Source: Stephanodiscus triporus
Lineage: Eukaryota; Bacillariophyta; Thalassiosirophyceae; Thalassiosirales; Thalassiosiraceae
Direction: 5' to 3'
Assembly: GCA_036939755.1 (NCBI GenBank)
Contig: JALLAZ010000149.1
Coordinates: forward strand, 1-20,997
DNA: 20,997 nt
This document shows, piece after piece, positions 17,851 through 20,997 of the stretch (position 1 is its first letter; each line of letters begins with the position of its first letter). A program made the position numbers and the translations under genes. A model generated the notes under the pieces. It saw only the letters and a list, made by a program, of their open reading frames with translations, searched no databases and was not told the DNA's origin.

Positions 17851-18636
17851 TTACTTAGCACTATTGTACAGCCGCTTCCTTCTGAATTTATCGGCATTTT
17901 GCACGAGAGATGATGATGTTCTCTTCGTCGAGGAGTCATCATCATTCGTAGGTTCATCGCCCACGAACATATTCTCGTCGATCAAATCCACGCGAGGCCG
18001 CACGAATGGATCGCGAATGGGATGATATTGATTGCCACTTGTCGTCGCCGAGGTGGAGGCATCTAACAAACCTTCATCATCCCGCGAGTCGCCTCCCTCC
18101 ACGGCATCGCGGGGGGGTATCGAGCCGCTCGGGAACCACCCCCGGCACGCCTGCTCCGTTATCTCGTTGCGACGATCGCGCTCCTCGGGGCTGTCCGCGA
18201 ACGAGCACCCCACGCCGAACATGGTGAAGTTCGCCCCTCCCTCGTAATCGCGAGTATCGTTCTCGCCGTCGTCGTCGTCGTCGATCCCGCCCAAGCCGCC
18301 GACGAGTTCGCGAACGACGCGAACGCTCGCGTGGTATTCCTCCCAAGCGTTCTTCAATTCGACGAATTTCGAATTGCGCTCCTCCTTCGATTTCTCCCCC
18401 CCCCCGTCGAGACGATCGTCGGCCGCCATCTTGTCGGGGTGCATCTCGTGGACACGCTCGATGTACGCGGCGCGCAGTCGCGCGTACGAGTGTCCGTGTT
18501 GTTGTTGTTGCTTTCGGCGGTCGACGGGGTCGGAGGCGACGGCGGCGGCGGGTCGGTCATTCGACCGGAAGAGGAGACGGACGAGATTTTCCCTCGCCCT
18601 GCGGGATCCGATGGCGCTCGTGACGCGGGTGCTCAT
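17851..18636 (-). CDS. J-domain protein with conserved C-terminal block
   Basis: An intronless 261-residue Hsp40-type co-chaperone; the J domain stimulates Hsp70 ATPase through its HPD tripeptide (residues 66-68, MHPDK). Around it are YARLRAAYIERVHE and FVELKNAWEEYH. The Arg-rich, acid-poor start (MSTRVTSAIGSRRAR) could be a mitochondrial presequence. A second conserved-looking block, FTMFGVGCSFADSPEE and CRGWFPSG at about 137-171, also occurs, as I recall, in small J proteins of plants and fungi, which have no zinc or substrate-binding domain of the DnaJ type. The C-terminus is acidic, then basic. It is divergent from the MgtC-family gene (278 bp). Confidence 0.85.
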   Translation of the reverse strand: MSTRVTSAIGSRRARENLVRLLFRSNDRPAAAVASDPVDRRKQQQQHGHSYARLRAAYIERVHEMHPDKMAADDRLDGGGEKSKEERNSKFVELKNAWEEYHASVRVVRELVGGLGGIDDDDDGENDTRDYEGGANFTMFGVGCSFADSPEERDRRNEITEQACRGWFPSGSIPPRDAVEGGDSRDDEGLLDASTSATTSGNQYHPIRDPFVRPRVDLIDENMFVGDEPTNDDDSSTKRTSSSLVQNADKFRRKRLYNSAK

Positions 18637-18914
18637 GATAATTATTGCTCAAGTAATGCTAATATGTACCAGTTAGCGCTCCAGCTACTTAAGGGTTGGA
18701 AGGAGGGAAAGAGCTGGGATCAGAACAACTTCTAGAGAACCTGAACAAGTTCAAAAGTTTGGATTCCTTCATTCGTTTCTCTTCGTTGGAATCAATATTC
18801 CTTCTGCTCTACTTACGATATCCAAAACTCAAAACTCCTCCTCCAACAAAATCTCTCCTCACCCATAATTTAAGCCACCGTTAAGTCCCGACCGCCCCGG
18901 ATGTAATCACAATC
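18637..18914. promoter_or_regulatory. Divergent 5' region, J protein and MgtC-family gene
   Basis: A 278-bp spacer, AT-rich in its centre and rich in CTCC/AAAACTC on the MgtC side. It must contain both promoters. No named element was recognised. Confidence 0.35.
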
Positions 18915-19870
18915 ATGCCGTCTAACAAGGAAATTGTCTACATCTTCCTCGCGATTTACGTCGCGTGCACCGCCGTCGCCGTCGTGGTCGAGCCCTTCGC
19001 GACGGACCTCCCCTGCGATCACTCCGCGCCTTCCGACTCCGACGGGATGCCAATCAAATTCCCAAACGCGCTCTTCGAATACCAACCCTGTCGCGTGCAC
19101 GAGCGATACCTACGACTCATGGGACTCACGCGACAGGAGTGTCGATTCGGTCGGCACATGGTCGTTTCCGTCGTACTCGGCAGCCTCATCGGCTACGAGA
19201 GGAGAAGCGCGGATCGACCAGCGGGGATACGAACCATGAGCGTGGTGTCGCTGGCGGCGTGTCTCTTCACGCTGAATTCGACTTTCGTTTTTATGATAGG
19301 GCCGATGCACTGGGATCCCGGTGAGATATGTGTATATGCCCGCGAGGCGTCGGCCTTTTTTTTTCATCTTCGCCATTCTTCGCCATTCGTCGAAATGCAC
19401 GTATCGTTAATAAACACTCAACGAACCCATCGCATTCGTCGCGTTCTTTTGCGCGCGATGAAACATAAATAGCGAGGGTGTCCGCGGCCGTTCCATCGGG
19501 CGTGGGCTTCCTCGGCGCGGGCCTGATGGTCCAGGACGCGCTAAAGGACGATTTCACGGGACACACGCACCACACGATCAAGGGTATCGCCACCGCCGCC
19601 TCCGTGTGGCTGTCGGCGGCCGTGGGGGTCGCGTGCGGGGGTGGGATGTACTTCGCGGCCACATTCACCTCGATGTTGCTGCTGGTGCTGTTGCGATTCG
19701 GTCCGAGGCCGCCGTCCGCGCGCCGCCCGTCGTCGTCGTCGTTGCAGTCGTTAGGGGAGGTGGGTGGACGCGTGGATTCGATCCGCGGCGAGGCGAGGCT
19801 GGAGGAGTCGTCGACGTTGCCCATTTTTCGGCGCGGTGTCCATAAAAGTCAATCGCTGAATTTCCATTAG
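18915..19870 (+). CDS. MgtC/SapB-family membrane protein, two exons
   Basis: Exons 18915-19320 and 19473-19870 join across a 152-bp intron (GTGAGA...TAG) to give 267 residues. The junction restores the family motif: DP|ARVSAAVPSGVGFLGAG. Before it stands the other hallmark, LGSLIGYERRSADRPAGIRT (about 88-107), and SVVSLAACLFTL. Helices lie near 8-26, 82-94, 108-128 and in exon 2 (WLSAAVGVACGGGMYFAA and SMLLLVLLRF). Bacterial MgtC binds and inhibits or modulates partner proteins such as the F-type ATPase and acts under magnesium limitation; the eukaryotic role is unknown. The extra N-terminal anchor with an 80-residue extension (Cys-containing) is not typical of bacterial MgtC. The C-terminus is basic and low complexity. 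Confidence 0.88.
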
Positions 19871-20482
19871 CATCGTGGACTGGTGGAACTGCCAATTGCG
19901 AAAAGGAATGGAAAGAATGTCGGTCGTCGCAAATGAAAAAAATGCATCGCTCGCACGGCTGCCACGCCTCTTGCCGTTTCGGATTGTACTGAAACTGAAC
20001 CAAAAGTGTGACGAATAATATTTCCAATAGTTGAAAGACTGCATCCATGATTCATGGATCAATTAACTATTTGACTGCCATAATTGGCCTAGAGACAACA
20101 TCGCCTTCAAAATTGTGCAGCCTCTCTCTCTCTCTATTTCCGATCGTGCATCATTGTCGTAGGTAGTAAACGACTCGCAAAGATGCCTTGGTAACATCGA
20201 ATGTCAGTTTGTCGATGGGATAATGTCGTGCAATGATCCAATTGGACGGAGATCTTCTTCTCTTCCATTTAGAATTCACAAGAAGTTCGAAAGAAAAAAA
20301 AACGAATGCAAATCCGAACGTTCGAAGAGGAGTGCATATCGGAGTGTCATGCTCGCGACGGAAGCGTTCGAGCGATGGGTCATCGTCGTGGGACGGTGTT
20401 TATTTTTTTTCGTCCCCGATTTCGATTTTTTTTCTTACGTCACCCCCCGCGACGATCGCGTCCTCCATTCCCCGCCGTCCCT
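19871..20482. other. Spacer between MgtC-family and LYR genes
   Basis: No credible gene. It holds a perfect inverted repeat with 8-bp arms around one base at 20043-20059 and a (CT)n tract at 20122-20135. The two flanking genes converge, so it should contain both 3' untranslated regions. Runs of T near 20400-20435 are homopolymeric. Confidence 0.4.
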
Positions 20483-20812
20483 CTATTTCGTCGACTCGCG
20501 TCGTATCCTCTCCATGCACTCGCGATCGGCGTCGTTGAATTTACGTCGTACCTCCTCGACGCATCCCCTACCCGTGACGATCATCCTCGCGATCAAAAGC
20601 GGATCGTTTTCCATCCTGCAAGCCTCGAACTCTTTCCTCGCCTCGTCCCTCAATTTATCTCGCCACGGGATGCCCGATTCGTCGCACCAGTGGAACGCCT
20701 TCGCCGTGCGCAAGATGTCGCGATATAGGCTTAGCGCCTCGAGGCGCGTCACGGAGGACCGTAGGCGATTCGTACCCGCGGCCGATCCAGGCACTATTAT
20801 CGTCGGAGGCAT
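20483..20812 (-). CDS. LYR-motif protein (Complex1_LYR family, LYRM2-like)
   Basis: A 109-residue intronless protein. LYR proteins are small mitochondrial factors that bind acyl carrier protein and help assemble respiratory complexes or iron-sulfur clusters. The motif is ALSLYRDILR with Leu29-Tyr30-Arg31 at the start of the first helix, followed by PWRDKLRDEARKEFE and DPLLIARMIVTGRG, and the usual length and three-helix spacing are present. LYRM2 is the closest match I recall from the LYRDILR and ARKEFE pattern, but paralogs are hard to separate by eye. The first 20 residues could be a targeting extension. An (ATT)n microsatellite (about 20813-20824) abuts the start codon on its 5' side. Confidence 0.82.
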   Translation of the reverse strand: MPPTIIVPGSAAGTNRLRSSVTRLEALSLYRDILRTAKAFHWCDESGIPWRDKLRDEARKEFEACRMENDPLLIARMIVTGRGCVEEVRRKFNDADRECMERIRRESTK

Positions 20813-20824
20813 ATTATTATTATT
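20813..20824. repeat. (ATT)n microsatellite at the LYR gene 5' end
   Basis: A short ATT repeat begins at the base just upstream of the LYR start codon, continues into imperfect TAC/TAT-rich sequence to about 20840, and so forms the 5' untranslated leader. Confidence 0.5.
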
Positions 20825-20997
20825 ACTATTATACTATATATCCGATGGGGTCCGAGATGGATCGGGCGGGGAGCGGGGGTCGGCGAAAGCGGAAGAGAAC
20901 AAAATGATGGGGGGACAGGCGAGGGCACCGGCAGGAAGAAACACGGTCTGGCCGTAGTAAATGAGTCCCGCTTCTCATTTCTTTTTTTGTGAGCGCA

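Noticed and set aside
20043..20059. Perfect palindrome as a terminator or regulatory site
   Set aside because: Eight-base arms around one base are short, lie in a convergent spacer, and have no T-run or known motif; chance is sufficient.
20223..20957. 244-residue plus-strand frame at the end of the window
   Set aside because: It overlaps the LYR gene in antisense and shows no motif; the LYR protein has the expected length and helix pattern.

Overview
The window looks like nuclear DNA of a diatom, probably a centric species. The evidence is short GT-AG introns (112-155 bp) in compact genes, a plastid preprotein whose signal-peptide cleavage site is followed by Phe (AHA|FVPSS, the ASAFAP-type rule of algae with secondary red plastids), a eukaryotic tRNA-Ser, and repeats that resemble diatom transposon families. 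The species assignment is inference; no marker gene is present.

Layout. Positions 1-1380 hold no recognisable gene. About 1.4-4.33 kb is a broken transposon-like coding region on the minus strand, in one main frame with a few lesions. About 4.77-7.73 kb is a decayed non-LTR retrotransposon (LINE), also minus: an almost intact ORF1 with an internal 54-residue repeat, then an ORF2 with endonuclease and reverse transcriptase remnants. Immediately upstream of the LINE, 7736-8020 is a 285-bp inverted-repeat element (MITE-like) flanked by TA. From 8.29 kb to the end the window is a compact gene cluster: a cathepsin D-type aspartic protease (-, one intron), KTI12 (+), a patatin-like lipase (-), a membrane-anchored protein disulfide isomerase (+, one intron), tRNA-Ser(AGA) (-), a YL1-C domain nuclear protein (+), an unknown plastid/thylakoid preprotein (-), phosphatidylinositol synthase (+, one intron), a J-domain protein (-), an MgtC-family membrane protein (+, one intron) and a LYR-motif protein (-).

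The genes mostly alternate in direction, so neighbours share short divergent 5' regions (148-434 bp) or short convergent 3' spacers (49 bp between KTI12 and the lipase, 165 bp between the PI synthase and the J protein). They do not form one pathway; they are housekeeping functions (tRNA modification, chromatin, ER folding, lipid synthesis and turnover, mitochondria, plastid). I found no CRISPR array, prophage or operon-like defence system. The most unusual signals are an exact 44-residue tandem duplication inside the lipase catalytic domain, the transposon-like protein of unassigned class, the repeat-containing LINE ORF1, and the unknown thylakoid protein.
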